In this document: positions 13,046-27,408 of the stretch, one piece after another
Layout of the letters: every line of letters starts with the position of its first letter
Numbering within the stretch: position 1 is the first letter of the stretch
DNA from: Galbula dea
Taxonomy: Eukaryota > Chordata > Aves > Piciformes > Galbulidae
Assembly (NCBI GenBank): GCA_013399015.1
Contig: VWZX01002268.1
Span: 186,001-250,000, forward strand
DNA: 64,000 nucleotides
Reading direction: 5' to 3'
Program-made: the position numbers and the translations under genes
Notes under the pieces: model-generated
What the model was told of the DNA's origin: nothing
What the model saw: only the letters and a program-made list of their open reading frames with translations
Databases searched by the model: none

Positions 13046-14416
13046 CTGTTATAATAATTTTAAATATATGTCAGCTGCTGTAGTAAGATATATACCAGAG
13101 CTGTCTGAAGCAGTCTGAAATCAACAATTAAGCATCAACAGCAAATTTTCAAGGATGCAGGAGAGAAAGACATTTGTCATCCTTCAGTACATACTAATAC
13201 ATGTATCTGTGATTTTCCAGATGCTTTTGTCAGTGAACTTATGATCACCTGATTGGTTTTTAAATAGATATTGAAAATATGGTAAATTTACATATCTTAA
13301 TTTTATCAAAGTGATTATATTTGAAAATTTGTATTTTTATCCAAACACAAACCATCTTGTAGTTTTCGGTAATACAGAAATGTCACACACCTTGAAAAGA
13401 TTTATCACACCTCCACTAAACTTAGGACCTAGGTAGAGAAATACAACTTTTATTCTTTTACATATATCTACCCAAACACTAGATTTTCTTCCAGTGAGGT
13501 ATGTTTAACAGAAAAATGATGTGAAAAACACCAACAATGGCACACATATGGGGATACTGTTCTTTCAACTGGTTTAACGTCAATGAGAAAATGCTTTCTG
13601 AAAGGCCTACTGCTTTTAATAAAACAACAAAAGCAAAACAAAATTTTTGAACAAATGTTTGTAAATGATAAAGTAGTGATTTGAAATACAAGAGAGTTCT
13701 TTTCATATGATCATTTGCTGCATAGTTAAATAGCCATACATTTCTGTCTTCTCCACAGAGATGTGTACCAGTTCAAGATAAATCTGTGGAATCCACTATA
13801 ATCATACAAAACCCCTTATAAATTCTTCAAGACTTTCTTTCAACAGCAGTACAGGAATCCATGAAATTAATAATAAAGTGCTGGGAATGGAAAGTATTCA
13901 CATTTCTTGACCATATCTACTAGTAGTCATCTTACAAAAGAGTACCTTTATTGTATGTGTCAAATAAAAAGCCTTATTAATAATGTCCTACATAGGTTTT
14001 TTTGTAATTTGCTTTTGTGAACCATAATGTAATAGAAAGATTCATTTACCCATTTTAAGCACAAGATGACATCAAATAGGCAAATTAAGAATAATTGCTA
14101 TACATAGACTACATAAATAGTAAACAGGCAAGGAAAAGAAGTTTCTTTCTCTCCGAGAAACTACTTAGGACAAAAGGATACTGAATGCATTTTATACATT
14201 CTTCTGGGCAAAATGTAACCCACTATGGTTAGCTTGGACTATACACCAGAACATAAACTGCTGCTCCATTCCTTCATGAATGAGATTTTAATGACTGGAT
14301 TTTGGACAGTTTTGGAAAGCTTCCTCTTCTGAGATTTTAAGCAGAAGAATCAAGGAATAACAGTGAAAATATTACAGCTTTAATTTATTGCTGCTATGTG
14401 TACTATAACCTTCCTC

Positions 14417-14434
14417 AAAAAAAAAAAAAAAAAA
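14417..14434. repeat. A18 homopolymer
   Basis: Eighteen A in a row on the plus strand, followed by AAAAG-type sequence. No retrocopy is recognised to its left. Confidence 0.85.
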
Positions 14435-15369
14435 GGAAAAAGAAAACGTTTTCAAGAAATAGCTATCACAAAATCTTGTATGCACCTTTTCAAAACATAA
14501 CTTGATGTGAGCATGGATCATAGACATTTAATCAGAGGTTTCCGTAAGTTTAAATCTTCTGATTTCTAATTCTGCTTCTTGTGTTCACCTTGGACATGCC
14601 TCCATATTGTAGTGCTCTCATTTCTTATAAAAAGTACGAAATTCACACTTGACAATAATTGATAAATCTGGAACTACATGTTGATATGACTTTGACATTT
14701 CTACTTTTATGCACATATATGTATATACATTATAGGTATGGGGAAGATTAGATTGCCTGTATGTAGCTTGGGTCAGCGCAATCTTGTTTCTTCGTAACAT
14801 ACTGCTTTGAAACATCTTGGTTTGTCTGCTAGAAGAGCCTCTGCATTTCTGCCACTGCCATAAAAATATCTTGGGTACCTAAACATAGGTATATAAACCT
14901 ATATAGGTGCCTAAACCTATAAGCTACAATACAGAGATATTTACATCCTGATGTCTTGGAGCTAAATCTCACCAAAGACTTCACTATGACTGCTGAGTCT
15001 TCAGGCATGAGTACTGTTTAAAATGTTAGATGTTTTGAAAAAAAAGTGCTAAATACAGTTTTCCCCTTCTGGCAACTCTAGCCAGGATGTTCTGAGGCAG
15101 CTTAGTACTACTTGTGTTCTTTACTTGATTGCCAGTTGTTTCAAATTCTCTCTCAAAACAGAAACAACAACAAAATCTGAGGAATGTCTAACTACATAAA
15201 TCTCTCTAAATCCATAAATCCGATTACTAACCATATACAATATGACAGAAGGAAAAAGAACAATGGAAAATCAAGCAGAGAAAGATAAAACTTTTCAGTT
15301 ATCTGTTTTCCCCATATTGCATCACACTTTGGAAGTGCTGTCTTTTATCCACTTTTAGTTCTACCTATC

Positions 15370-15408
15370 TGGCTGTCAAGTACTAAGATTTGGCTGTCAA
15401 GTACTAAG
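15370..15408. repeat. Two-copy tandem duplication, 21-bp period
   Basis: TGGCTGTCAAGTACTAAG occurs identically at 15370-15387 and 15391-15408, separated by three bases. Confidence 0.9.
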
Positions 15409-17434
15409 CAGAATAATCATTTACATGCTTTTCAAAATAAGCATCATAGCTAAACTTAATTTTATACTGAAAAGCTGATGGATACTTTTCATCTCTTCAT
15501 ATTTGCTAAAAGCAAGGATTCTTAATTGCAGGTAGATGTGATTGTCCACTCAGTTGACTTATTTGATAGTATTTTGTTTACAGTAGAAGCATTAATTTCT
15601 ACATGGCTTAAACACAGGTACAGAAAAAGTGAAGGAAGCAAAAGAAGTTAAAAAATGGATTTTACAAGTGAAATAAGTAGCAAGTGTACAGCTACTACTG
15701 AAATGTTCCAGACCTTTAAAGGAGGAGGAAGGGAAAAAGAGAAAGTATGCTGGATCTCAAAAAATAGCAAAGTTATAGATTATTAATGTTTAGCTATTAA
15801 AAAAATGAAGAATTATTTTCTAAAATCCCTTTCAGAGTCCAGGTAATCTTGACACAAAAAATATTGAAGTTTGTGTATGCCAGCCTGTAAGATAGGAAGC
15901 TGTGAAGCTAAAAGACAGACAGTATTTTCAATCTCCTACACCTACTAACTCTCATTTTTTTATGTGACTTCCAGAATGCACATTTTGAAACTAAAGACTA
16001 TACTCTTTCATTGCCTATTACCTCACACTTTTAGAAGGAATGCAAGTATGCATGCAATCCTAGACATAGTTTGCTCTTTTCTCAGTAGTTCAAAATTAAC
16101 ATCTCAACGATACAAATTATTTCATATATATCGCAAAAATAGTTATCACATGGCTTCTCAATTCTGTGGAATGATCTGATGAAGAAAGCTCCTACTTTTC
16201 ATCTTTCAATAGCCCGGTAAGCTAGAGATTTCCAAGTGAAGACTGTAGTTTATCATATTTAGTATGGATACCATGCAAAAAGTTAATCAATGCTTTTCAT
16301 AAGCAGCTTATAGCAGTCCTGGAGCTCAAGTAGAAAGGCTCCTTTTACCTAAATCAGAATATGCGTTCCAGAGCATCTATGAACTCAAGAATCTCAAAGA
16401 GAGATATACAATATTTGTTGAAATAGTAACCAAATTGATTCTGTTCTTGTATAGAACATTATCTTAAAAAAAATAGAGTTTTAAAATTTGCTATTAAAAA
16501 AGATCAATTACATTGAAAAATTAGTCTGACTTTTAAGTTGCAATTTTTACATTAGTTTATTAATTTTATCAGATTCTGCAAAAATTTATGTAGCTATAGC
16601 ACCTTCATATGCTAAATCTCCTATAGAAAATTGTGAAAGAAATTCCCAAACTAATCTTGTTCAGAATGCCGTGATTTTTTTTTCATCAGATAAATGGAAA
16701 AGCACATAAAGGGTAACTGATCCCTGGAGATCCCTTGGTACACTGTAGCTATTAAAAAAAATATTATTTACACTAATGCTTGTGTAAAAGCAGACAGTAT
16801 TACCATGCACCAATGAAGCTCAGGTTTCATTAGCACTTCATTATTAGAATGACCTTGTTCCAAATGGTGATATTCCAAAGTTAATGCTTTGTATGCTTTC
16901 ACTCTTACTCAAAATGCTGTTTGTTCATAAAACCAGTGGGTAAGAATCTTACAGGCTAATTAAACTCTTAATAGTACAATGCATTCAGAAATAGGTAGTA
17001 AGGGATAATAGTGATTAAATAATACCTCAGTAAATAGAAACTTACTCACTGTTTTACAAACATGACTTATACAACCACAAAGGCAAATACATATTAATGA
17101 CAAAACATTTCTTCTATATCTGTTACATAGTTTCTTCATTCTTTCAGAACATTAAGACCATTTTAAAAGCTAAGTACTTGCACAGGACAAAGTGAAGTAG
17201 ATATCTGGTGTATTTAGATACTCTAGATAATCCACTGGCTGTATTCTAATATATGATAATTTGATATAAAAGGTTGCAAAGCTGAATTTCTCATTTATGC
17301 AAATACAAACTATAGGTTTAGGAGAATTTTTTTTTTAAATGGCCCTTCCCATTTCCTCTATAACTTCAGGCACCTTATTATTTTATTTTAAACAAAACCA
17401 ATCACAACAAAAAATGTTATTTTGTTAAATGTAC

Positions 17435-17547
17435 CTTGGTAGTGAGTACTAAATCCACGGTATCGGTGATTACTGTCTGTTACAAAATGTAGTCTTAGCC
17501 AGTTTTTGTTGCTGATAACTGGAGGAGGTATATTCATTCCAGAGAGC
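17435..17547 (-). CDS. CSMD3: CSMD3 exon, second half of CUB domain 2
   Basis: A 113-bp exon with acceptor TACCGCAG/G and donor CAAG/GTACATT. Its first G completes the Trp codon of the previous exon. It encodes 37 residues, LSGMNIPPPVISNKNWLRL through the GFSTHYQ end, the closing strands of CUB domain 2. Length and phases (113 bp, 2 to 1) equal those of the exon for the second half of CUB 1 at 63474-63586, as expected if the two CUB domains arose by duplication of a domain with its intron. No cysteine is present in this half, so each CUB here has only one disulfide pair, as I recall for CSMD proteins. Confidence 0.94.
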
Positions 17548-18119
17548 CTGCGGTAAAACAAACAAAAATTAAAAATTATCAGGTTGGAATATCAGTAGAT
17601 ATTTCATTGAAGTTCATCATCCTTGACACGAGATAACATGTATAGAGAGAGGTAGTTTCAATAGTATTCACTGATGGGCACTTACTACCATTCATATTAC
17701 TAATGTGCCATTCTGTGAAATGACCAAAGCATTCATCAACCCAAAAATTAAATAAAAATTATTCTGGCCTGCAAAGCTTAGTGTGTAGGCAGAAGACACA
17801 AAACCAAACCTCAGTGCTCCAGCTCTCTTCCAGGATGATTTATGGGTTTTTGATATCCAAGTTCTCCCATGAATCTGGATTTTAGTGGTACACACAGCAG
17901 AAAGAAATTCCAGTTCTTAAGATCCACAGTAATCATTTGTCTAAGTAGGGCACCCTTCTTGGTTTATGTTAATAGGGAAAGACTCATTTTTATATCAATA
18001 AATCATTCTCATCTATTTATGGTATTATTTCCAAATAATTCTAATATCAGGTTAGTATTTGTGATATGAAATTGTAACAGTCAGTAAAATCTGTAGAAAT
18101 TTTAACTCCAGTAAGACAT

Positions 18120-18300
18120 TTAATAGAGGCCAACAAAGCAGCCTGCTTGTATCGCTTATTGGCCAACAAGCTGCTTAGCTGTTTTACCAGCTGGTTAGCT
18201 TGGTGCTACTTTGCTTCATGGCTGCCAGGCTAGCAATGGGCCACCTAATTGCCTGGTTATTTAGCTGTTGGGCTTGGTTGGCATTTTAGCTCTCTTTTTT
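18120..18300. repeat. Degenerate short tandem repeat (GGCCAACAAGCTGCTTAGCT-like)
   Basis: GGCCAACAA occurs twice about 34 bp apart, followed by variants of CTGGTTAGCTTGG, GGCTGCCAGGCTAGC, TTAGCTGTTGGGCTTGG and TTTTAGCTC. The composition differs from the AT-rich surroundings. It looks like an eroded array with a unit of roughly 17 or 34 bp. Confidence 0.55.
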
Positions 18301-21300
18301 TGGTTTACCATCCAGTCAGTATCAAAATATGTTCTTTCAAACAACTGGAAATTTCATAAACATATGTACAATACTAATATCCAGAATTTCATAGCAGGGT
18401 GTGGGGGAAAAAGCTTCCAAAATAAGATGAATTTCCTTTACTGGTTAGCTTTACTACATGGTACATTTTTTGAGCCAGCTATTACATTGCATTTGCACAT
18501 TGCTTTGTATCAATTAAAGTGAGAATTGTAGTATAATGTATTCAGAGTAATAGACAGAAGCTTACACCTTTTGATTAGAAAATATTAAATCTATCTGCAT
18601 TGTCACTGTGAATTTCAACATGAAACACACTTTCCAACAGCCATCGAGTGACTTATATCATTGCAAATATCTTGTTACAAATGTAAGAAGTATACTGTAA
18701 TTTGATACTTGGGTTTTGAAAGGCAGTTTGAATTAGATATGCTTTTCTGGTATTTCTATTTTGCTCTATAATATTATTACCTAATGAGGCAAGACAAAGT
18801 AGCTCTTTTATTTAGATTCTTACTCTGTAGCTAATACTTAAGCAATATAGAGACAACAACCTTTCACTGCTTACATATTTGAGAATAAATCTATTACTGG
18901 AGTACGTTTTAGTGAACAATTGAAACAAAAATAAAGCTGCACCTCCCTAGCACCTGTTTTGACAATTATATATTTTGTCTATAATAAAGTTTCTCTTCAA
19001 TAATCACAGACGTGAAAAATAAACTGCAAGTTTATTGTCCAAGGCATAAGAAAAAATCACCCTAGCCATTTAAGAATGCTTATGGCAAAAGACTAGTTTT
19101 AATTTTAAAACAGCTAATATCAAGTTAAATTTACCTATGAAATCAATTATTCATTAACACAGCTATTCTTGCCAGGTTATACTTAAGATAATTCTAATTA
19201 AACACATGCTGATATTGTCTGAGATGTAACTAAATTCACAGTTCCTAAAATCTGACCTTTACAGTTCATGATTTCTATGGAATTATTCACAGAAAGCAAA
19301 CTGCAAGCTGACAGAATTTGTAATGGCAACTGGCAGAAAATGGTCATTTTCTCTGCTCATATAACTCCCTCTTTTCTCACATCAATTTATCTTCTCAGCA
19401 GATTGCAAAGATGTTCACTACTACCATAACACATTGGCAGTCCAACCTACTTCTGTGCCAGCTACTGTTCCAAGCATAGCTGCACTGCATCATCTACAAT
19501 ATTTTCTTAAAATTCAAAGACAAACAATGTATATACCATAAAGGAAATTCAGCTGTGTCATCTTTTTTTATGGTACAAAAGATGTAGCTCCCCCAAACTT
19601 CACATAAACCTGCACAGCATATTTAAGCCAACAACAAATTCTTAGACATTTTTACAGAAAATCTTCAGATTATTTGTTCTGAACCACAGATTTAAAGTAT
19701 CTCACCACTATGTGTAGTCAACATTTACATGAGATAGTCTATTATCTAATGTAAAATGTATTTGAAAAAAAAAAAGTGCTTGCTGAAATAATGTACTTTT
19801 CCTGCTAATCAAGAGATCAAGTGTCAGGCTATACATGTAGATGTGCCACTAAAGTTCTCATCTTTGCATCTTATTTGGTTTGAGACTGTTAGTAATAAGG
19901 CTGTAACATTTTTCAGAATTAAATTTTTATTCTTTTTGAACTTTGTTATAATTTCATGGCTCCATTCCCTTATTTTCTGCTCAATTTATGAGGTAGTTTT
20001 AAAAGATCACTCTGCTTTAGGCTGACTTTGATCCAGCTGAAAAAAATGGTGAAAAAGCCCCTCACCACAGTAAGAGAAAGATTATCTTAAAAATACAACC
20101 ACCATATAAATAAAGAAAATAAAAGAGGAAGGGAGTTGAGTTGAACTTCTGCATTGCCATAGTTCAATGTCCAATCATAAGGCATGACAGAACACGTCTG
20201 TCAGAGGAGAAAGTAAACAGTTCTAATCCAGTATGGAAGGAGGAAAGATGACAAAAACTCTTCCTAGAATCAGATCTTTCTCAAAGTTAAATATGCAGCA
20301 GAAAAGTAAAACAAAAATGTCTGAAGTATAACATTCTTTCAGCAGCTAGGTAATTCATCACTCAAGTTTTAAGTGGTTACAAAGGCAGTGGAAGACCTAG
20401 TTCCCAAGGCCAGTTCTTCCAAAACTCTCTGTAGCAAGACTAAGCATTTTAATCAACTGAGAATAATGACATTGACAAGTTAGAAGCTAGATATAACCTC
20501 GATTGTTATTTATATATCTCAGACCTGCAGCCAAATGACTGACAAAAAAGCTATTTTTTATTTTTAGAACAGGAAATTACCACTCTTCAAATTTAACCTA
20601 ATGATGTATTTAGAACTAAACTAAGTTTTTAGGTAGAAACTTTGTTGCACTCACTTATTTATAATATACAAAACAAACAAGAAAACTTGAATAAGCCAAT
20701 CCTTGAGAAGAAGGGTGGAAAAAGTCACTTCAGAAAAAAAATACTTGTTCTATAAAGTGCTTTAACAATCTATTGATTAATTTTATTTAGCTAGAGGAGG
20801 AAAAATAATTCACCCAGTGACTCTGTCAAGTTCATTGCGGTGTTTGGAAGACTGAAGAAAAGGTCTTTGTTTTAAAAATATCATTGTTGAAATATGTGAA
20901 AGCCCTGCCATTGTCTTTGCAATGTTGAAAGAAGTTCAATTTTGAAATGAAGTTACTGTCATATAAAGAAAGTCTATGAGAAATTGCTGTATGATTATTA
21001 AGGACTGAATAAAGGTCCAACTGATGATTAATGAAAGTCTGTGATACTGTGGATATGAAATGTTAAAAAGTATTTCTTAATCTTAGCACTTTTCAACTTC
21101 AGAAGTAGACTGCAACTTATGAAGTCAGATATTCATATATCAAAGATCTTCCAATAATCTTTTGACTTGGCAGAATAATGAAGTATGATGAAAGGTAATA
21201 GAAGATTTTCAAACACACATACTCTGAAATTTTAGTCTAGGATGTGTTGTTTGTGACACAAGTAATAAACAACACTGATGGACAATGTTGTGTCCCAACT

Positions 21301-21928
21301 GCCTGAAGGACTAGTGTCATAAGTTGCTGATTTTCATACAGATTTTAGGGACTTGGGAGGAGTTGCTATTCATAAATGTGATGCAAATACCTCCCATACA
21401 AAGTGGCCTCATGCTTACAACTCAATATTCCTGAGCAGATCATACAATCAATATAAATACATACTAACTTCACCTGGGCTACACATGATGGTTAATGTAT
21501 GGGTCTTTCTAACACACAAATTGTGGCAAGGTGTATAGCTCCTGGGTGTAACTGATGAGACCAAGCCATGGTCAGGGCAGTCAGAAAGGAGCAGAGGCAG
21601 ACAAGTTTAAATGAACCACTGAGAAGATACAGTCCCAGCTTGAGCAGGCTGTACAGGTAAGGCCATCCAGAAAGGGGCTCATCCTGGTTGCCCAGAAACT
21701 ATGATAAGGTGGACATCAAGAGTTGTCACAGGATTTGTTTTCCTGAACATGCTGAAGCTAACTTACAAGACAGTGTCTCTTTCAAAAACCTCAGTCTATG
21801 AGGGCTTTGGCTGGAGAACTTAGGACCCTAAACAGGTATAAAGATAAATGTGAAAAATCAAATTGGCTATAACTCATTACTTTTTTGGGTAACAGTATTT
21901 CATAACTGGTTGTTTTCTCTCACTTCAT

Positions 21929-21980
21929 TTTTGGTTGGGTTTTTGGGGGTTTTGTTTTTCGAGGGGTTTTTTTTTTTTAC
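21929..21980. repeat. G/T low-complexity tract
   Basis: The plus strand reads TTTTGGTTGGGTTTTTGGGG, then GTTTTGTTTTTCGAGGGG and a T run. It resembles the tracts at 8.1, 24.2 and 27.4 kb. Confidence 0.8.
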
Positions 21981-23631
21981 TTCTATATAGCAAATTATTA
22001 TACCTACAATTCTCCTGTCAAAATATATAGTGGAAGGAAGCTTGTTCGTCAGCCTGTTTAGATTTAGTAAATGAACCAAATTTAAAAAAAATTGGGCCTG
22101 GTACAACTTAGTGTTCAATAGACTATATATGTAATAGTATATAGTTGTTACACTCAAAATCTTGTTGGGACAGAAGAGAATGCCTCTCATATAAAGCCAA
22201 AATTTAGTGTTAGTCCAATCAATTCTTTAACAGACTAATAATACCAAATATTGAAAAGCCTCATTAGTAATATTAGTAACTTCTTTAATTAGTCTTCCTA
22301 ATATCTATCCTTTTCCTCTGGTGTTATGCTCACCCTTTCTGTGTCCTGAGATCATTTCACAGAAGGGGAAAATGTTTATTGTAACCAGTACCCTGTGGTC
22401 ACTCCTGGAAAGATGTTAATGATAAAACTCCCCTTTCTCAATCTTGAATCATCTTTGGGCTATTTGATGTTTTCTTAACCAAGACTGCTTTTTTCCTTAT
22501 TGGTTCCCAGCCTTTTCCAGTCCCAGTTAACATAGAGCGCCAATGTGTTATACAGAAAGAGCCAGTGTTGCTAGTTTGCGATTGTCAAAGCTCAAACAGG
22601 CTAATACTCTGGTTAAGAAATCTCAGACTACCCTGCTGCCAGATCAATACAAAGTCAGTGGCCACTTCTCAGTAATAAGGTAAAAGTCATATTTACTGGA
22701 CTACCAGGAATACCAGATTCACACTACAAAAACTTGGAAGCATCAGAAATTGGAAGGAAAGGGTATTTTTACCTACAGCTAATTCCCATTTAACTTTTCT
22801 ACTGATCTTTAGCACTTTGTGTAACTATAGTAGTTAAAATGAAAAGCATATATAGATATTCAATATTCAAACTGGTGAAAGACTCTAATTATATTTTCTG
22901 TATAGCATAAAAGGAAATTGGCATGCAACTCTGGCTAGAAATAAAGTTTAAAATGTAAGGCAAATTACTCCCACTCTGCAGCAAAATTAGAGACCTCATG
23001 GGTCTTATTAGAAAAGGTACTTTTAGAATCAAACTTTTCCTGATTATCTGCCACTCTAGTTGTGCATGGTTAAGTATTAAATCCAAAGGCAAATGTATCT
23101 TAAAAGAGCTGTTAACATTGGAATAAAAGCTCAAAATTCTATCATGCTAAGCCTGAGCCAGTTATGTTATTTCACTTTTTTTTTTAAAGGTGATAATAAG
23201 ACAGTGGAATTCCTTAAATGCCTTTAAAGAACAACTCATCAATACAAACTAAGAAGATAAAAATTACATAGCTTCACTCAAACTACAGGTGATATTCTTT
23301 TGGAGAGTTCACTCCTTCTTACTTCCTATTTTCTGCATCTGAACATGTATCAAGGTAGACACTGAAATCTGTCAGAAAAAGCTACTCATATTGCATAATT
23401 AAATATAATTTCTGTCAAAGAACCCATTTGGATTACTCATACAGACATTCCCCTCAGTTATTTTCCACTTTATCTTTTTTAATTAGTATTTTGCTCAGTT
23501 ACTTGAAACAACTTTCTTCTATATCTCAAACATCTGGTCTTCTGCTAGTTCTACTGAATTTAACACATAAGACATTCACATTTTAAAACTGCTTACATCT
23601 AAGTGACCTTCCCTTCTTCTGCAATATATTT

Positions 23632-24060
23632 GTGTGTGGTTTAGACCCAGCCAGAAGGTAAGCCCCATGAAAGCTACTCACACTCTGCTTCCCCCAACTC
23701 TCTCCCCAGTGGGATAGGAAGGAAAATTGGGAGCAAAATGCAAAACCCCATTGGCTGAGACAAGGAGAATTTAATAGAACAACACTAAGAAAGAAGCAGC
23801 AATAGGAATAACAAGAAAACTAACGAAATAGTCTATAAACAAGAGAAAAAAGTGTAACAGTCTCACCCAACACTTTTGCGATGCATGCTTCCCCATACGC
23901 AAAGCAAAACACGCACTCATGGGCTACCAATAAGATAATGCAAAGAATATGACCATCATAATGGGTGATCTAAGTGACTTCCATAGCTAAGCACTTTTTC
24001 CTTCCTTTAATACAGCTAAATGCTGCAACATAAAAGACTAAAACAAATGTTAGACACTTA
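23632..24060 (-). mobile_element. Probable solo LTR of an endogenous retrovirus, degraded
   Basis: The plus strand begins GTGTGGTTTAGACCCAGCC, then ACTCTCTCCCCAGTGGGATA, a stretch ending CATTGGCTGAGACAAGGAG, and TTTAATAGAACAACACTAAG. This order resembles a common avian LTR read in reverse. No internal viral genes flank it, so it looks like a solo LTR. The far boundary is not clear. Confidence 0.5.
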
Positions 24061-24170
24061 ACTAAGGAAGAAGTATGTGGAAATAAAGATAGACATTTAG
24101 TTCTGGTTATAGTAGGCATGCAATAATTACTGGAATATTGCATTCAGTCTTCCTTTGTTGAACTTTGTGC

Positions 24171-24212
24171 AGTTTGGTTTGTTTTGGGTTTTGGGTTTTG
24201 GGTGGGTTTTTT
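24171..24212. repeat. G/T low-complexity tract
   Basis: Repeats of TTTTGGG on the plus strand (GTTTTGGGTTTTGGGTTTTG). It is of the same kind as the 8.1-kb tract but without a long G run. Confidence 0.8.
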
Positions 24213-24804
24213 TACAATGTAAGAATTTACTGAGAAACTAAAAATAATGTTTTATGTCTTCAAAAAATGCCTCACTCAAAAATTAATGTACAAAATTCTC
24301 TTAATGTATCAAATTTAAGAGAAAAGGAATGTAAAAACCCCTGAAGTTATCTTTCTCTAACCTAGTAAAGACATTTAAAAAGCCAGCAGCTGAAGTCTGT
24401 GACAAACACATTCAAAGTATAAATTTTTTTCCCTCTTCTTGAAAGCAATAGTAACTACTTGAACAAAGTTTAAAAAGATAGTTGAGTTTTTTATTACTTC
24501 ACATTTAAAGTTAAGACTGTACAAGACTTGCTATTTTTTTAAAAGTTGCACAGAAAAACAACTGAAATGCAGAAGTCTGTCATGTATGGGAGGAGGCACT
24601 AGTTTATCCATAAGTGTTTTCTGGCACTAAATCAGATATCTTTGGAAAACATACTGTATCTTAAAAAATGATAGGAATTGCTTTTCTCATCCAAAACATT
24701 TCCTTTATTACTGACACTAGAGACTAGTTCTTAAAAGTGTCTGAAATGATCCCTTCTGTTCTTTACTGAGAACAAATGAAAATACTTCAGTTCTATGTAG
24801 ATTC

Positions 24805-24872
24805 TGTAGGGGGGTTGGAACTAAATGATCTTTAAGGTCCCTTCCAACCTGAGCCATTCTATGATTCTATGA
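24805..24872 (+). mobile_element. CR1 3' end
   Basis: GGGTTGGAACTAAATGATCT, then AAGGTCCCTTCCAACCTGAG and two octamers in CATTCTATGATTCTATGA. Only the last ~65 bp of the element is present, in plus orientation. Confidence 0.9.
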
Positions 24873-27360
24873 TAACTGGAATATCTAGACAATCAAGAGC
24901 AACACCTCTAAGATACTCAACTTAACAGAAATCACTTGATTAAATCTGATTTCTGAACATCACACCTCTGCTTGTACGCTCTGAACTCCTGGAAAACACA
25001 TAATATGGATATCAGATAGTGAGTTAAAGCAGTTTGCACTGATGTCCTTCCCCCTTGCGGCATATAACTGACAGGAGGCAACAAAATTCTGTGTTTCAAA
25101 ATGAAATAAAATACAGAGATGCATGCAGAAGCAAGAATAATTGCCCTAAGAAAACATTCCCACTATGCTGCTTCTAGACCTAGATTAGTATGGTACTCAA
25201 CTGAACCTTGTAGTTATATGCAAAGTGGTGTGTGTGTGAAGCAAGAGTCTGGGCCAAATTCTACTGACTTCCAAGATATCATATGAAAAAGGTTGCACCA
25301 AAATATTTCATTGATAACCTATTTACAATTGAGTTTATGCATGCTAAGATATCCAGAATAACATAGAAATATTTTTTTCAGAAAAATTATTATTTTTCAG
25401 AAAAATATTACAAAACCCATGAAAAATAATGCAACATTTGTGGCAAATCTTACGAGAAATATGACAAGATGGATTTTTGTTTCTTAACTGATATATAAGT
25501 ATGTATACATGAAAAAATATTTTATTGATGTCAACTGTACCTAAACAGGTGGCTATAAAACCACAATTTATATAATTATTTTTTCAGAAGTGCTGCTGTC
25601 AAAGATGAGCATACACTTTAGGGACATCACTGCATGTGTCTGACTGCTAGCCACCTGCTTTTTCCAGTAAATCAGACTGTGAAACAGTGATCCATGTCAC
25701 AGCATTTTAACCTCTGCATGCTTTGGAACCATGCCTCTGAGCTGAACAGTTGTAGTTTAATTTGCCCAACAAAAGTCATCACACTCCCTATTAACAGAGG
25801 CCATACTGAAGATTTAAAGAGCAATAAATGTCTGAAAGGGCTATACAATAGAAATTACGAACTAAAAAGAATATATAAGATTCTCCTGAGTACTTGTTCT
25901 TGAGATCACACGGAATCTTGTGGCATATTTTTAACTGTGGATAATTAATACTACTTAAAATAACAGGAGGTGATCAGTAATTGGAAATATTTCAAATTGA
26001 TTTTACTAGATCCATCTGTGTTATTTATAAAATTCCCTGGATCAAAATGTCTTCAATTTACAAGTTTTAAAAACATATATATATAATTATTAAATGAATG
26101 CTTGTGTCTTAAAATTTAAATGTCACATTTTCATTGTGTTATAAACAAATGTCATCAGTTCTTAATTCTCACCTCTTTGCCTTCCCCTCTCCCCAAAAGT
26201 CTGTGAGCAAAGTTGGTTTGCTAAAGAATGCTGGCTTCCACATAGGACACAAAGAAAATGTTTATTAAAATATTTCTTTATAATAAAATTCATGTAAATG
26301 TTTAATATATTGACTAATATGTACCAAAGCTTTGCTAGAAAGCACAACCAAAGTTTAGAAGATTACCAGTTGAATGTTTTTAGAAGGAAAAATGTTACAC
26401 CCTGGGAAAATCTGATGCCTCTTTTAAGAGGCCAGCTCATTCTAGAGTTGAGCAGATTGTATGCAAACACTTTTTAGACTAATAATTTTTATGTTCTTTA
26501 CCATACACATAAATTATTACTGCCAAAATTTTAGTTCCATTTCACCAAAATAATTTTACTTTTGTGCATAACATTTGGGGTAGCACATGGATAAAATTTC
26601 CTCTGGCTTTCTTGAGGAGCTAAGTTATTTCAAAGTGAAGAGAAAGGCAATACGCTTCATTACTCTAGAAACATGATTAAAATGGTAAAAAGGAAGACAA
26701 TTTGTATATCCACAGGGATGAATGCAAGGAAAAGGATAATATAGCTTCTGTAGAGGAAAAGTTAATGTTATCATCACTTAATGTTATTTTAAGGAATACA
26801 TGATTGTGTGGATAATAGGAAACTCATTGATTCAGCTAGCTGGAGTTTTTTTTAAAAAATAAAACATTTGGTACCTTCCAGAAAATCTTGAAGAAAGTTT
26901 CTTGAGCAGTGACTAATTAACAAAAGAGAAATCTATTTGCAGCTATTTAGCACATTATTTTAAGGCAAATATCAGTACAAGTTCCTAAATCACTAACTGA
27001 AGGAGCTGGGAGTCTACACAAGAGGGAAGAAGACTTCTACTCTTCCTAAGCAACTGCTGCTGCCACTTTCAGAAAGTAAACTCCAAATATAAATGTTTAC
27101 TGACCAAAAATGACTATTCTTAAAGATGTTCAAATGTTACTGCAACACCATGGTACATCATCACCAACACTTTATAAATTTTTTAAAACTAGTTTCTTTT
27201 TGTTGCATCTAAGGTTAAGGGAATTTTTGTTTTCTCAAAATGTAATTTAATTTCCCACAAAATATTTAAAATATTTTAAATGAATGCAAAAGGATTGTTT
27301 CTTTTACATAAAGATTTTCTTAGAAGTACATCCTTATTTAGAGAGGACAGAGGTGAAAAC

Positions 27361-27408
27361 TTTAGGTTTTTTTGATTTGGGTTTGTTGTTTTGGTTTGGT
27401 TTTTTGGT
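27361..27408. repeat. G/T low-complexity tract
   Basis: TTTGGGTTTGTTGTTTTGG and similar on the plus strand, inside a short chance reading frame. Confidence 0.75.

Larger units (their letters stand above)
10202..17434 (-). other. CSMD3: CSMD3 intron, 7.2 kb
   Basis: Between the CUB 2 second-half exon and the linker exon. It contains a short CR1 fragment near 11.55 kb, a long polypyrimidine tract at 12.97-13.05 kb, an A18 run at 14.42 kb and a short tandem duplication at 15.37 kb. No further exon is seen. Confidence 0.85.
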
